NCBI GenBank assembly: GCA_021162935.1
Contig: JAGGXR010000084.1
Location: 1 to 64,000 of the forward strand
DNA from: Deltaproteobacteria bacterium
GTDB taxonomy: Bacteria; Myxococcota_A; Polyangia; HGW-17; SLPX01
Length of the DNA stretch: 64,000 bases
Direction: 5' to 3'
The notes under the pieces are model-generated. The model was not told the origin of the DNA, ran no database searches, and saw only the letters and a program-made list of their open reading frames with translations. Shown piece by piece: positions 29,710 to 38,899 of this stretch (its first letter is position 1; each line of letters starts with the position of its first letter). A program made the translations under genes and the position numbers.

Positions 29710-31578
29710 ATGGGTCAGATCATTGGGATTGACTTGGGAACCACGAATTCGTGCGTCGCGGTGCTAGACGGTGACACATCGACGGTCATTCCCAACACCG
29801 AGGGGTCTCGGACGACTCCATCGATGGTGGCGTTTGCCCAGTCCGGTGAGCGCCTGGTGGGGCATATCGCCAAACGGCAGGCGATCACGAATTCGGGCAA
29901 CACGATTTTTGCCATCAAGCGCCTGATGGGGCGAAAGCTGTCGGATCCGGAGATTCGTCAGATCCAGGAAACTTGTCCGTACCAGTTAGTGGAGTCGGAA
30001 AACGGGGACGTGTGGATCGAGGTCCGCGACAAGCCATACAGCCCTTCGGAAATTTCCGCGATGATTTTGGTCTATCTCAAGCGTGTCGCCGAGGACTATA
30101 TCGGTAATGAAGTCACAGACGCGGTGGTCACTGTGCCGGCCTACTTCGACGACTCCCAGCGCCAGGCCACCAAGGTGGCCGGTGAGATCGCCGGGCTGAA
30201 CGTGCGACGGATCATCAACGAGCCGACGGCGGCGGCTCTGGCCTATGGGTTGAACAGGCGCGACCAGTCTCAGACCGTCGCGGTCTATGATTTGGGCGGC
30301 GGCACGTTCGATATTTCGATTTTGGACCTGTCCGGCGGGACGTTTCAGGTACGTTCCACCAACGGAAACACCCATTTGGGCGGAGAGGACTTCGACCAGG
30401 TCCTGGTCAAGTATCTTGCTGAAACGTTCAAAGAGGACAACGGTCTGGATCTGCTCGAGGATCGGATGGCGCTTCAGCGCCTCAAGGAGGCGGCCGAGAA
30501 AGCGAAGTGCGAACTGTCGGTGGCCATGGAGACGGAAATCAACCTGCCCTTCATCGCAGCGGACGCAGGCGGGCCCAAGCATCTTGTCGTCACGTTGACG
30601 AGGCGTAAGTTGGAGGATTTGGTCTCCGATATCGTGGAGAAAACCCTGGAGCCATGCGGCAAGGCTCTAGACGATGCAGGATTGAAACCCTCGCAGGTGG
30701 ACGAGGTGATCCTGGTGGGCGGCCAGACGAGGATGCCTCTGGTTCAGCGTCGTGTTGCCGAATTTTTCGGGCGCAGCCCCAACAAGAGCGTCAATCCGGA
30801 TGAAGTGGTGGCCATTGGTGCGGCCATCCAGGGCAGTGTGCTCGACGGCACGGTGGACGACGTGCTGCTTCTGGACGTGACGCCGTTGAGTCTTGGCGTT
30901 GAGACGGCCGGCGGCGTGTTCACGAGGATCATTCCGCGGAACACACCCATTCCGGCCAGGCGGGCGGAGGTGTTCTCCACGGCAGCAGACAACCAGCCTT
31001 TGGTCAATGTCCACGTCCTGCAGGGTGAGCGGGAAATGGCTGCGGACAACAAGAGTCTGGAGCATTTCCAACTGCTCGGCATTCCGCCAGCGCCCAGAGG
31101 TGTGCCCCAGATTGAGGTGACCTTTTCCATCGATGCGAACGGTATCCTGGACGTGTCGGCAAAGGACCTGGCTACGAACAAGGTGCAGACGGTTCGCGTG
31201 GTGCCCACCTCCGGCCTGACCGAGGACGACGTGGTTCGGATTCAGCAGGCTGCCGAGGAATATGCTGAGCAGGATCGGAAGCGTCGAGAGCTTGCCGATT
31301 TGAAGAATAACGCCGAAACCTTGGTCTACACCACGGAAAAGGCGCTCGAAGAGTACGGGGACATGCTGGACGAGCAGGACAGAGACATGCTGGATGCAGA
31401 TTTGGTCTGGTGCAAGCAGCAACTCGAACGGCCGGACGTGGACGCAGATTCGCTCAAGGAAGGGATTGAACGCCTTGAGAGTTCCGCGCATCGAATCTAT
31501 GAAGCCATGTACGAGAAGGTTTCGGGCCTGGTCGACGAAACTTCCGAGGACCCCAGCCAAGGAGACGGATCAGAATAG
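29710..31578 (+). CDS. dnaK: Chaperone DnaK (Hsp70)
   Basis: ATP-dependent chaperone, 622 residues. The N-terminal ATPase domain opens with [18 protein letters not shown] and contains [41 protein letters not shown] and [11 protein letters not shown]. The substrate domain starts near [14 protein letters not shown], followed by the helical lid. The usual Gly-rich end with EEVD-like motif is absent; the tail is a short acidic [14 protein letters not shown], as in many bacteria. Start ATG has GTGGAGAAG upstream. It lies between grpE and dnaJ, a classic arrangement. A second DnaK may exist elsewhere; this copy looks complete. Confidence 0.97.
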   Translation: MGQIIGIDLGTTNSCVAVLDGDTSTVIPNTEGSRTTPSMVAFAQSGERLVGHIAKRQAITNSGNTIFAIKRLMGRKLSDPEIRQIQETCPYQLVESENGDVWIEVRDKPYSPSEISAMILVYLKRVAEDYIGNEVTDAVVTVPAYFDDSQRQATKVAGEIAGLNVRRIINEPTAAALAYGLNRRDQSQTVAVYDLGGGTFDISILDLSGGTFQVRSTNGNTHLGGEDFDQVLVKYLAETFKEDNGLDLLEDRMALQRLKEAAEKAKCELSVAMETEINLPFIAADAGGPKHLVVTLTRRKLEDLVSDIVEKTLEPCGKALDDAGLKPSQVDEVILVGGQTRMPLVQRRVAEFFGRSPNKSVNPDEVVAIGAAIQGSVLDGTVDDVLLLDVTPLSLGVETAGGVFTRIIPRNTPIPARRAEVFSTAADNQPLVNVHVLQGEREMAADNKSLEHFQLLGIPPAPRGVPQIEVTFSIDANGILDVSAKDLATNKVQTVRVVPTSGLTEDDVVRIQQAAEEYAEQDRKRRELADLKNNAETLVYTTEKALEEYGDMLDEQDRDMLDADLVWCKQQLERPDVDADSLKEGIERLESSAHRIYEAMYEKVSGLVDETSEDPSQGDGSE

Positions 31579-31593
31579 AACGGAGGCGTCTGG

Positions 31594-32703
31594 ATGAAAA
31601 AGGATCCCTATCAGATCCTGGATGTGCCTCGCACGGCGGACGCCGACGAAATTCGACGGGCCTACCACCGGCTGGCTCGTCGCTACCATCCCGATCAGAA
31701 TCCCGACACAATCGACGAGCCCCATCGTTTCCACGAGGTGGTCACAGCGTATCAGCTTCTTTCAGACCCAGTGCAGCGCGCTCGCTACGACAGGCATGGA
31801 GGGCCGATTCCTGACAACGCATTGCCGTCCGATTGGAAAGAAGACCTGGCGGATGCGGTTCGGGACACGGTGTCGGGCCTTTGGGGCGGATTGGTCAACA
31901 AGGGTCATGCGGTTCGAGGAAAGGACATCACCTATCGGTTGGACCTGGACCTTTCCGATGCGGTCCTCGGTTGCGAGCGCACCATCACGTTCGAGGGGCC
32001 GGAGGTTTGTGACCGATGCGGCGGCATGGGCGGCCGCCTGGATCAGCCGGGCGACGTGGTGCAATGTAAGCGATGCGATGGTTCGGGGCGCATCCCGGTC
32101 GGGCCGGCGCTGTTGGGACTCACCAAGGTGTGTCCCGACTGTGACGGCAAGGGCCGCGTGGTCCGTCGACCTTGTGACGCATGCCACGGGACCGGGCTGG
32201 TTTCGAGGCTTCGGGAGTTTGCCATCACCGTGCCGTCCGGCACGCAGGACGGCGCCACGAAGGTGGTGCCTGGCAAGGGAGCACCAGGCACCCATGGAGG
32301 GCCGCCTGGCGACCTCCAGATTACGATTTCGGTGAGGCCGCATCCCATTCTTCGGGTCCAGGGACGGGATATGGTCTGTACGATTCCTGTTTCCTTCGTC
32401 ACGTTGGCCCTGGGGGGCGACTTGGATGTTCCCACCGTGGACGGATTGGTCACCATGCAGGTTCCTGCCGGCACCCAGCAGGGGAATGTCTTCCGGATCC
32501 AAGGTCGGGGCGTGCCGGGGCGCAACGGGGGCCGGGGAGATCAACTCGTGACCCTGGAGGCCGATGTGCCGAATGATTTGACTCCCAGGCAGATCGAACT
32601 GCTCGAATCGTTTCAGCGTTTGACTTCGCAGGATCAGGTGCCCAACGCCGCACGGTATCAGGCCTTCTTGGACGGGCAGGGCTCAGGAAGGCAAAGTTCA
32701 TGA
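31594..32703 (+). CDS. dnaJ: Co-chaperone DnaJ (Hsp40)
   Basis: Stimulates DnaK ATPase and hands over substrates. 369 residues: J domain with the HPD motif (RRYHPDQNPD) in the first 70, a short Gly-poor linker, a zinc region with four CxxCxGxG elements (CDRCGGMG, CKRCDGSG, CPDCDGKG, CDACHGTG), and two C-terminal beta domains (PSGTQDGATKVVPGKGAPG, VPAGTQQGNVFRIQGRGVPG). The linker after the J domain is charged rather than the usual Gly/Phe-rich one. Its stop overlaps the M50 protease start by four bases (ATGA), so the two are translationally coupled. Confidence 0.96.
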   Translation: MKKDPYQILDVPRTADADEIRRAYHRLARRYHPDQNPDTIDEPHRFHEVVTAYQLLSDPVQRARYDRHGGPIPDNALPSDWKEDLADAVRDTVSGLWGGLVNKGHAVRGKDITYRLDLDLSDAVLGCERTITFEGPEVCDRCGGMGGRLDQPGDVVQCKRCDGSGRIPVGPALLGLTKVCPDCDGKGRVVRRPCDACHGTGLVSRLREFAITVPSGTQDGATKVVPGKGAPGTHGGPPGDLQITISVRPHPILRVQGRDMVCTIPVSFVTLALGGDLDVPTVDGLVTMQVPAGTQQGNVFRIQGRGVPGRNGGRGDQLVTLEADVPNDLTPRQIELLESFQRLTSQDQVPNAARYQAFLDGQGSGRQSS

Positions 32704-33812
32704 CGGATCGGAGCAAAGCAGTGGAACCAGTCCCGGGATCATTCGGCCGCGACGACGTCGATGTCGCCGCCCATTCTGGAGACGCCTCGGCCGAACCAGG
32801 AGCGGCCCTGGTCGATCCAGGCGAGGAGGACCGTCGGGACGAAGGACCGGCCGGGAGCCGTCTGTGGGTGCACGTTGTCCTGTTTTTGACCACCTGTGTG
32901 ACCACGACGTTTTGGGGCGCGGTCTATGCCGGCGCCGGATGGGCCACATGGTGGAAGGGGCTTTCCTACTCGGCGCCCTTGATGGGCATCCTGCTCACTC
33001 ATGAGATGGGCCATTACCTTGCTGCACGACACCATCGGATTCCGGCGTCGCTGCCCTATTTCATTCCTTTTCCCTTTGGACTTGGAACCCTGGGAGCGGT
33101 CATTTCCATGAAGGGACGGATCGAGTCGAGGAATGCGCTCGTGGACGTGGGGGCCGCCGGTCCCCTGGCGGGATTCGTGGTGGCCGTCGTGGTGCTCCTG
33201 GTTGGACTTTCCCAGTCGACCGTGGGGACTGTGCCGCCCGGCAGTTCCCTGGCCACCGAAGGAAATTCGATCCTGTATATTCTGCTCAAGTTTGCGGTGA
33301 CCGGTCGGTACCTTCCTTCCGGTGGCTTGGACGTGTTTCTGACCCCCATGGCCCTGGCAGGCTGGATCGGGTTCTTAGTGACCATGATCAATCTGATTCC
33401 CGTGGGACAGCTCGACGGTGGGCACGTGGCCTACGCGTTTTTTGGCGAGCGGTACCAGGCCTTCAGTCGGAGACTCCACCGTTTTTTGCCCGTGATGGCC
33501 GTGGCGGTCATGGCCTACGTCACGATTGACGCCCTGGGCCAGATTGCGCCGCAGCCGCCGAACATCGTACCGGCCGCTTATCGGCTTTGGCCGCTGGTGA
33601 GCTGGAGGTCAGCGCTGACCGCCGGGTTCTTTGCCGGATTCCCCTGGCTCCTGTGGCCCGGCCTGCTGTGGCTGCTCAGCAGAACGAGTGGAGGGATCGA
33701 CCATCCTCCCGTGGGTCAGGATGAACTGACACGGGGCAGGCGGGTCATTGCATGGACCGTCGGGCTGTTGTTCCTGCTCATTTTTACTCCCGTTCCCATG
33801 CGGGGGCTGTAG
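32700..33812 (+). CDS. Site-2 protease family (M50) membrane metallopeptidase
   Basis: An integral-membrane zinc peptidase of 370 residues. HEMGH at ~101-105 supplies two zinc ligands and the catalytic Glu; the third, an Asp, is in NLIPVGQLDGGHV (~238). About seven membrane segments are visible, including FVVAVVVLLVGLS and LPVMAVAVMAYVTI. The N-terminal ~55 residues are acidic and soluble. There is no PDZ domain, so this is not the RseP type. It resembles the EGY1/plant-type and cyanobacterial group with GAAGPLAG. It overlaps dnaJ by four bases, which suggests a link between folding stress and intramembrane proteolysis; the substrate is unknown. Confidence 0.9.
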   Translation: MTDRSKAVEPVPGSFGRDDVDVAAHSGDASAEPGAALVDPGEEDRRDEGPAGSRLWVHVVLFLTTCVTTTFWGAVYAGAGWATWWKGLSYSAPLMGILLTHEMGHYLAARHHRIPASLPYFIPFPFGLGTLGAVISMKGRIESRNALVDVGAAGPLAGFVVAVVVLLVGLSQSTVGTVPPGSSLATEGNSILYILLKFAVTGRYLPSGGLDVFLTPMALAGWIGFLVTMINLIPVGQLDGGHVAYAFFGERYQAFSRRLHRFLPVMAVAVMAYVTIDALGQIAPQPPNIVPAAYRLWPLVSWRSALTAGFFAGFPWLLWPGLLWLLSRTSGGIDHPPVGQDELTRGRRVIAWTVGLLFLLIFTPVPMRGL

Positions 33813-33855
33813 TCTCGTCAAGACGAATCGGTGTCGTGATGGAGCACGATCGGTC

Positions 33856-34902
33856 ATGAAGATTGTCTGTCCAAAATGCGGCGCATTGGCCGAGGCTCAA
33901 GACGTGAAGATGGACGGTTCCCTGTTGACCTGGCGCTGCGGCGCCTGCGAAAAACGGGTTCGACAGGACGTAGAAGTCTACTCGGACGAGGCCGCCCCAC
34001 ACGCGGTCGTCGAACAGGCATCCGAACCGGAAGCCCCTCTGGGCAAGGCGGAACAACCTGCGGTGGAGGTCGAAGAGCCGACGGCCAAGGCGGAGCATGG
34101 GCAGTTGGCCACCTGTCCCAAGTGTGGTGCGCCCAAAACGGATCGTTCCGACTGTCCGCGCTGCGGTCTGGTCTTCGAGTTGTGGAATCCTGATGCACAG
34201 GTGGTCCCAGAGGCCCTTGAGGATGCCTGGATCCGGGTCGAAGAGGCGTTCGGTGACGACGCCCTTCATCAGAAATTTCTGTCCGTGGCGCGACAGATGG
34301 GTCGTCTCGACGTGGCGGCGGGCCGGTACCGGTCCTGGGCCGATGCCCATCCCGACGACGAGGCCACGGCGACGCGGCTGGACCAGGTGCTCATGCTCGT
34401 GGAGGCCGAGGCGCTCATGCCGTCTCCTCGACCCGATCAGACCACGGGCTGGCGCCGCCTCTTGCCTTGGGCCCTCGTCGCCCTGCTCGTCATCCTGTTG
34501 ATCTATTTACTCGTGGCGCCGCATCCGAAATACGTGCATCGCACGAGCACCGGCCCGGGGCCTGGGCAGGAGCCTGTCAACCTGGTGCCGCCCATGGGCC
34601 CTGGTGGGGCGCCCGTCAATCAGGTGTCGCCCATGGGCCCTGGTGGGGCGCCCGTCAATCAGGTGTCGCCCATGGGCCCTGGTGGGGTGCCCGTCAATCA
34701 GGTGTCGCCCTTGGGGATTCGGGGCGGAGTGGCACCTCGCCCTCAACCAGCCATGACTGGGCCGGTTGCACGTCCGCGCCCGGCCGAACAGCCTGCCATG
34801 ACGACCGGGCCACGTTCGGGGGCGGCCCGGCCCTCGTCTTCGTCTCCACGTCCGCATTCAGCCATGTCGGCCCGGTCTCGTTCCATTCCGTCTGGACCAT
34901 GA
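33856..34902 (+). CDS. Zinc-ribbon membrane protein with Pro/Gly repeats
   Basis: A 348-residue protein starting with a zinc ribbon of the MJ0042 kind: MKIVCPKCGALAEAQ...LLTWRCGACEKRVRQ. A Glu-rich linker, a second ribbon (CPKCGAPKTDRSDCPRCG, ~95-112), a helical region, and one membrane segment (LLPWALVALLVILLIYLLVA, ~200) follow. The tail carries three copies of a 13-residue unit PMGPGGAPVNQVS (39-bp DNA repeats) and ends in basic Pro/Ser/Arg-rich low complexity. Myxobacterial zinc-ribbon proteins with this layout are common and mostly uncharacterised. The start at 33856 fits the CPKC onset; it follows the M50 gene by ~45 bases. Confidence 0.78.
   Translation: MKIVCPKCGALAEAQDVKMDGSLLTWRCGACEKRVRQDVEVYSDEAAPHAVVEQASEPEAPLGKAEQPAVEVEEPTAKAEHGQLATCPKCGAPKTDRSDCPRCGLVFELWNPDAQVVPEALEDAWIRVEEAFGDDALHQKFLSVARQMGRLDVAAGRYRSWADAHPDDEATATRLDQVLMLVEAEALMPSPRPDQTTGWRRLLPWALVALLVILLIYLLVAPHPKYVHRTSTGPGPGQEPVNLVPPMGPGGAPVNQVSPMGPGGAPVNQVSPMGPGGVPVNQVSPLGIRGGVAPRPQPAMTGPVARPRPAEQPAMTTGPRSGAARPSSSSPRPHSAMSARSRSIPSGP
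34591..34710 (+). repeat. 39-bp tandem repeat inside the zinc-ribbon gene
   Basis: Three nearly perfect units start at 34591, 34630 and 34669 (CCCATGGGCCCTGGTGGGGC and onward). Each encodes 13 residues, so copy-number change keeps the frame. Confidence 0.85.
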
Positions 34903-35022
34903 TTGCGCAGGTCTCGTGCCGCCGGCTCTTTTTTTGATGGTCGCAGACCAGATCGTGGGTACCAAAAATTCGCGCGAGCAGGTACAATCGCTCCCGTGGA
35001 TTGAGAGATTGGAGGTGACAGA

Positions 35023-37098
35023 ATGAGCAGTTCCGTTCCTGGACGGTATGTGGGCGGGCGCGTTGGCGTCCTGTGGGGCCGGAGACCGAACTGGCGACTC
35101 GGGAGCGTGCAGCGGGGCCTCTTTGGTTTGGGTGCTGTGCTTTCGATTGTTGCCGTGGCGTTGCTGGTTGGGGGCGCTGTCGGCCTGTCGGGCTGTGGAG
35201 ACGACGGCGGGTCGTCCGGCTCCAAGGTCGTCGTCCTGGAGGGGTGCAATCCCCTGGCCGCCAACTGGCATTGCCTCCTGCCGTATCCGTCGGATTTCTT
35301 TTTGACCGAGGATGCCTCCATGCCGTCGGGTCACAGGGTGGTGATCCCGGAGGCGGCTCAGCTCAAGACTGCGGACGAAGGCAACCCGATCGACTTTTTG
35401 ACGATCCATCCTGCTGACGGGTTTTCCCTCAGTTCCCTCATTTTGGCCTACTTTCCCTTCGTGCTGGACGACTCGAATCTCGTGTTCCACGACGACATGG
35501 ATCGTTCCGTGACCGACGAAAGCCCCACGGTGCTTCTGGAGGCGGATACGGGCCGCAAGGTGGCCCATTTTGCCGAGTTGGATGCCAGGGATATTCCCGA
35601 CGACCAGCGCGTGTTGGAGATCCATCCTTGGGAGCGGCTCAAACCCACCACGCGCTACATCGTGGCCATCCGTCGTCTCGTGGATCACGAGGGCAGTGCC
35701 ATTCCGCCCGGTGAGGGGTTCGCCCTGTTGCGCGACGGCAAGGCCGGGGGGCATCCCGCGTTGGGTGCTTTGGTGGATCACTACGAACACGATATTTTCT
35801 CCCAACTCGAGCAGGCGGGTGTGGACCGGTCCGAGCTGCAGCTTGCTTGGGATTTTACCACGGCCAGTGAGGAGAATCTCACCGGCGACCTGATGCGTAT
35901 GCGAGGGATCGCGTTGGACTGGTTCAAGCACAACCAGGTCGCGGTCACGATCACCGACGTGCAGGATGATTTGGACGCCACGGTTTTTCGCAGGATCGAG
36001 GGGACCATCACGGTGCCCATGTTCCTGGAGAGTGAAGACGTGGCCTCCCTGCTCCATCGAGACGCACAGGGGCAGGTGGCGCAAAACGGTACGGTCGAGG
36101 TGCCTTTCCTCTTTTATGTGCCCAGGTCCGTGTCCGACGGGAGCGCCGAGATCCTTCCTGCCCGTTTGCTCCAGTTCGGCCACGGTTTTTTTGGCGAGCG
36201 CTACGAGGCGGAAAACTCGTTCGGACAGCGGTTTGCGAAGCAGACCGGCATGGTGATCATGTCGGTCAATTGGTGGGGCCTTGATTACCACTCGCTGTCG
36301 AACATGCTCGTCCAACTCCTGTCGAATCCCTCGAACACCTTCCAGTTCGTCGATCGAATCGAGCAGGCCATGGTCAACCAGCTCGCCCTGACCGAAGCGG
36401 CCAAGACCACGTTTCCACAGCAGACCGACATGCAGATCGACGGCAAGGTCGTCTATGACCCGCAAAAGATCTACTACTACGGCATCAGCATGGGCGACAT
36501 CATGGGGTCGACCTTCCTGGCTCTCTCACCGGTGTTCGATCGGGCCGCCCTGAGCGTGGGCGCCTGCGACATGCCTTTCATCGTGTTCCGTTCCCATAAA
36601 TTTTCCAGCCTGTTGGATCTGGTCCAGATAGCGGTGGATGACCCGATAAACGAAGTGGCCTTTTTCAGCTTGGGTGCCACGTCGACCGACCGATTCGATC
36701 CTCTTGTCTACGCCCCGTATTTGTTGGACCACCCGCTCGACGGTGGGCCGCAGCACCGCACGATCCTCATGCAGATCGGCCTGGGCGATTCCGAGGTGCC
36801 AAACGTTGCATCCTTTCTGCACGCCAAAATCCTTGCCCTGAAGTTGGTCGAACCCAGCCCCGCCGAGGTGTACGGTTTGACCGGCGCACAAACTCCTCTG
36901 GACGATTCCTCGCTCGTGCTGTTCGATTTCGGTGTGCCCGAACCCAGGCCCGGCACCTATGCCGTGCTGCCCACTGAAGATTCGGGCGTACACGGATTCG
37001 TGCGCCGGGATGAGTCGGGCATCAAGCAGATAGATGCCTTTTTGCGGCCAGGCGGTCGGATTCAGAATTTTTGCGACGGTGCCTGCGATCCCGAGTGA
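35023..37098 (+). CDS. Secreted alpha/beta-hydrolase lipoprotein
   Basis: A 691-residue protein with ATG behind GGAGGTGACAGA. The N-terminus has ~25 extra residues before a hydrophobic segment and LSGC, predicting a lipoprotein. Mature sequence begins CGDDGGSSGS. Motifs for a serine hydrolase: YYYGISMGDIMG (GxSMG nucleophile elbow, ~residue 485-495), and an earlier FGHGFFG that could be the oxyanion region; Asp and His of the triad are not certain. The N-terminal ~270 residues look like beta-rich binding modules (CNPLAANWHCLLPYPSDFFL is typical of large myxobacterial secreted esterase-like proteins). Substrate unknown. It stands alone, with a divergent or convergent neighbour on each side. 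Confidence 0.75.
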   Translation: MSSSVPGRYVGGRVGVLWGRRPNWRLGSVQRGLFGLGAVLSIVAVALLVGGAVGLSGCGDDGGSSGSKVVVLEGCNPLAANWHCLLPYPSDFFLTEDASMPSGHRVVIPEAAQLKTADEGNPIDFLTIHPADGFSLSSLILAYFPFVLDDSNLVFHDDMDRSVTDESPTVLLEADTGRKVAHFAELDARDIPDDQRVLEIHPWERLKPTTRYIVAIRRLVDHEGSAIPPGEGFALLRDGKAGGHPALGALVDHYEHDIFSQLEQAGVDRSELQLAWDFTTASEENLTGDLMRMRGIALDWFKHNQVAVTITDVQDDLDATVFRRIEGTITVPMFLESEDVASLLHRDAQGQVAQNGTVEVPFLFYVPRSVSDGSAEILPARLLQFGHGFFGERYEAENSFGQRFAKQTGMVIMSVNWWGLDYHSLSNMLVQLLSNPSNTFQFVDRIEQAMVNQLALTEAAKTTFPQQTDMQIDGKVVYDPQKIYYYGISMGDIMGSTFLALSPVFDRAALSVGACDMPFIVFRSHKFSSLLDLVQIAVDDPINEVAFFSLGATSTDRFDPLVYAPYLLDHPLDGGPQHRTILMQIGLGDSEVPNVASFLHAKILALKLVEPSPAEVYGLTGAQTPLDDSSLVLFDFGVPEPRPGTYAVLPTEDSGVHGFVRRDESGIKQIDAFLRPGGRIQNFCDGACDPE

Positions 37099-37219
37099 GC
37101 CGAGGTTCCCCGATTGGCCTGGTGGTCGGAGACAGACCTGAGCTGCCATCGGGAGGTCGTCGTCGTCGGGAAGGCACAGGAAGGCTCGTTCGTTTGGCGT
37201 CGTGCGGTGGAGGCTCGTA

Positions 37220-37705
37220 CTATGGAGCCGGATCGTCTTGTGAGTCGGGCTTGAACTCTTCGAGGATGATTCCAACCTTGGGAGCGGTCTCCAGCGTCCT
37301 GGTATCTCGGTAGAATTCTTTGTACACGATGCGTTGGATACCGGCATTCGCAAGGAGCTTGAAGCAGTTCCAGCAGGGGCTGGCCGTCACGTAGATGGCT
37401 GCTCCATCCACAGCGACTCCGTAGCGGGCCGCCTGGATGAGCGCATTCGCCTCAGCGTGGATCGTGGCCACGCAGTGGCCATTTTCCATGTCGCAGCCCA
37501 CCTCGGTGCAATGGGGCATGCCGCGGATGGACCCGTTGTAGCCCGTGGACAGAATTTGGTGGGCCTTGACGATCACCGCCCCCACGCTTTTTCTGGGGCA
37601 GGTGGATCGCTTCGCGACCATTTCCGCAATGGACATGAAGTATTCGTCCCAACTCAGTCGTCTCTGTCCCTGTCCGTTCGTTCGTTTTTCCGTCATGGTT
37701 GCCAT
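37220..37705 (-). CDS. dCMP deaminase / ComEB-like zinc deaminase
   Basis: Deaminates dCMP to dUMP for thymidylate synthesis. 161 residues with the zinc deaminase signature: His83-Ala-Glu85 (TIHAEANAL) and PCWNC (Cys111 and Cys114). A Cys-rich loop (CTEVGCDMENGHC) is typical of the dCMP/ComEB class and distinguishes it from cytidine deaminase. Start at 37705; a second ATG four codons later is also possible. It is convergent with the hydrolase lipoprotein gene and precedes nothing on its own strand within 100 bases. Confidence 0.9.
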   Translation of the reverse strand: MATMTEKRTNGQGQRRLSWDEYFMSIAEMVAKRSTCPRKSVGAVIVKAHQILSTGYNGSIRGMPHCTEVGCDMENGHCVATIHAEANALIQAARYGVAVDGAAIYVTASPCWNCFKLLANAGIQRIVYKEFYRDTRTLETAPKVGIILEEFKPDSQDDPAP

Positions 37706-37735
37706 CTGTAGCGTCCCTGCAAAGGTCTCGTCAAG

Positions 37736-38899
37736 TCACTTGATGTGCATGGTTTCTGCAGGCGACGTTCCGGTCGTGGAAGGATCCATCAGGCGTTTGA
37801 GCCCTGTGGTCTGGATCACGGTTATCTGGTCTTTGCCCGATTGGACATGCACTTCGAACCGACTGTTTGCGGACTGGACGATTCCCGAGTCGGCCTTCAT
37901 GGTCCAACGACCGGTCCCAGTTCCATGGATGGATGGTTCGTCGTGGTGGTTCCTGTGTGGAAGCAGGGCGCCAGCCGAATCCAGTTCGAAACGCGCATCG
38001 ATGGTCACCAGCCCACTCTGGATGGACGAAACGCGGTACCGGCCCAGCACGGCGACCCGAGGCAGGCCGGATCCGAGCGCTCGTGAGAGTCGGCCAGTCC
38101 ATCGAGCACCCGGTCCTATCGGTGCTTTGGGCAGCGGGCAGGTCACCGCGGCCATGGCCGGACTGGTGAGGGATCCGTCTGTCTTTTTAGAGGATTTCTG
38201 TCGGGCCTGCGACGGGTCCGTCCCGGTGGTCGCTCGGTCGGTCGGCAGGTCTCCTGCCCGGGCTGTATCGGCCTGATCGGCTCTCGTGTTGCCGTCGGCC
38301 TTGAGGGGCTTTGGTTGGTCCGCGATGCTGCGACCACGGTCGTCGAGGTCCATGGAGACCACGAGATGGGACAGGGCCCGGCTGACTCGCACCAGGGCTC
38401 GGGCGGGACGCGTTTTGCCGACGGCGGGGAAGTCGGCGAGCAGATGGGCGTGGTTGCCCTGGACCCAGGCCACTCGGATGCGCAGGCGCGCTGCGATGCT
38501 CGTGGTTTGGGTCTGCTTGCCTCGTTGGACCTCGGTCTCCATGCCTCGTTGGACCTGGGTCTCCATGACAAAGTCGTAGACGCCCCAGGGCCCTTTCTTC
38601 CAGCGGTAGCGTAGGACCTCGTGGGGAGGCAGTCCGGGATCGACCTGGGACAGGGTTGCGTTCGAGGGCGCAGAACCATGGTGCTGCTGTGCGCGGTGCG
38701 AGGTGGGGCGCCCTGTCGCCTGGTCGTTTCGATCCGGCCGGCAAGCGGCCATGGCCAGCGCCGTGAGCAACGCGAGGACGGCCGGCCGAGGAAGCGCCAG
38801 TGCCGCGCCAGTCGCAAAAGGAGAGCAAGCTGTCCTGCGGTTCGTCTCGGCGGCACCGGAGGTCAGTTCTGGAAATCGACCTGTCCTGTGGCTGGTCAC
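37736..38899 (-). CDS. Hypothetical lipoprotein coupled to the S41 protease
   Basis: I place the start at GTG 38899, which overlaps the stop of the protease gene (GTGA). The product is ~387 residues with a signal ending LLTALAMAAC after a 45-residue Arg/Pro-rich lead, so the lipobox is plausible but the long lead is unusual. The mature part contains HEVLRYRWKKGPWGVYDFVMETQVQRGMETEVQRG, with a duplicated QVQRGMETEVQRG, and further beta-rich stretches (GRYRVSSIQSGLVTIDARF, FEVHVQSGKDQITV). It has no recognised domain. The coupling suggests a partner or substrate of the S41 protease. Confidence 0.65.
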   Translation of the reverse strand: MTSHRTGRFPELTSGAAETNRRTACSPFATGAALALPRPAVLALLTALAMAACRPDRNDQATGRPTSHRAQQHHGSAPSNATLSQVDPGLPPHEVLRYRWKKGPWGVYDFVMETQVQRGMETEVQRGKQTQTTSIAARLRIRVAWVQGNHAHLLADFPAVGKTRPARALVRVSRALSHLVVSMDLDDRGRSIADQPKPLKADGNTRADQADTARAGDLPTDRATTGTDPSQARQKSSKKTDGSLTSPAMAAVTCPLPKAPIGPGARWTGRLSRALGSGLPRVAVLGRYRVSSIQSGLVTIDARFELDSAGALLPHRNHHDEPSIHGTGTGRWTMKADSGIVQSANSRFEVHVQSGKDQITVIQTTGLKRLMDPSTTGTSPAETMHIK

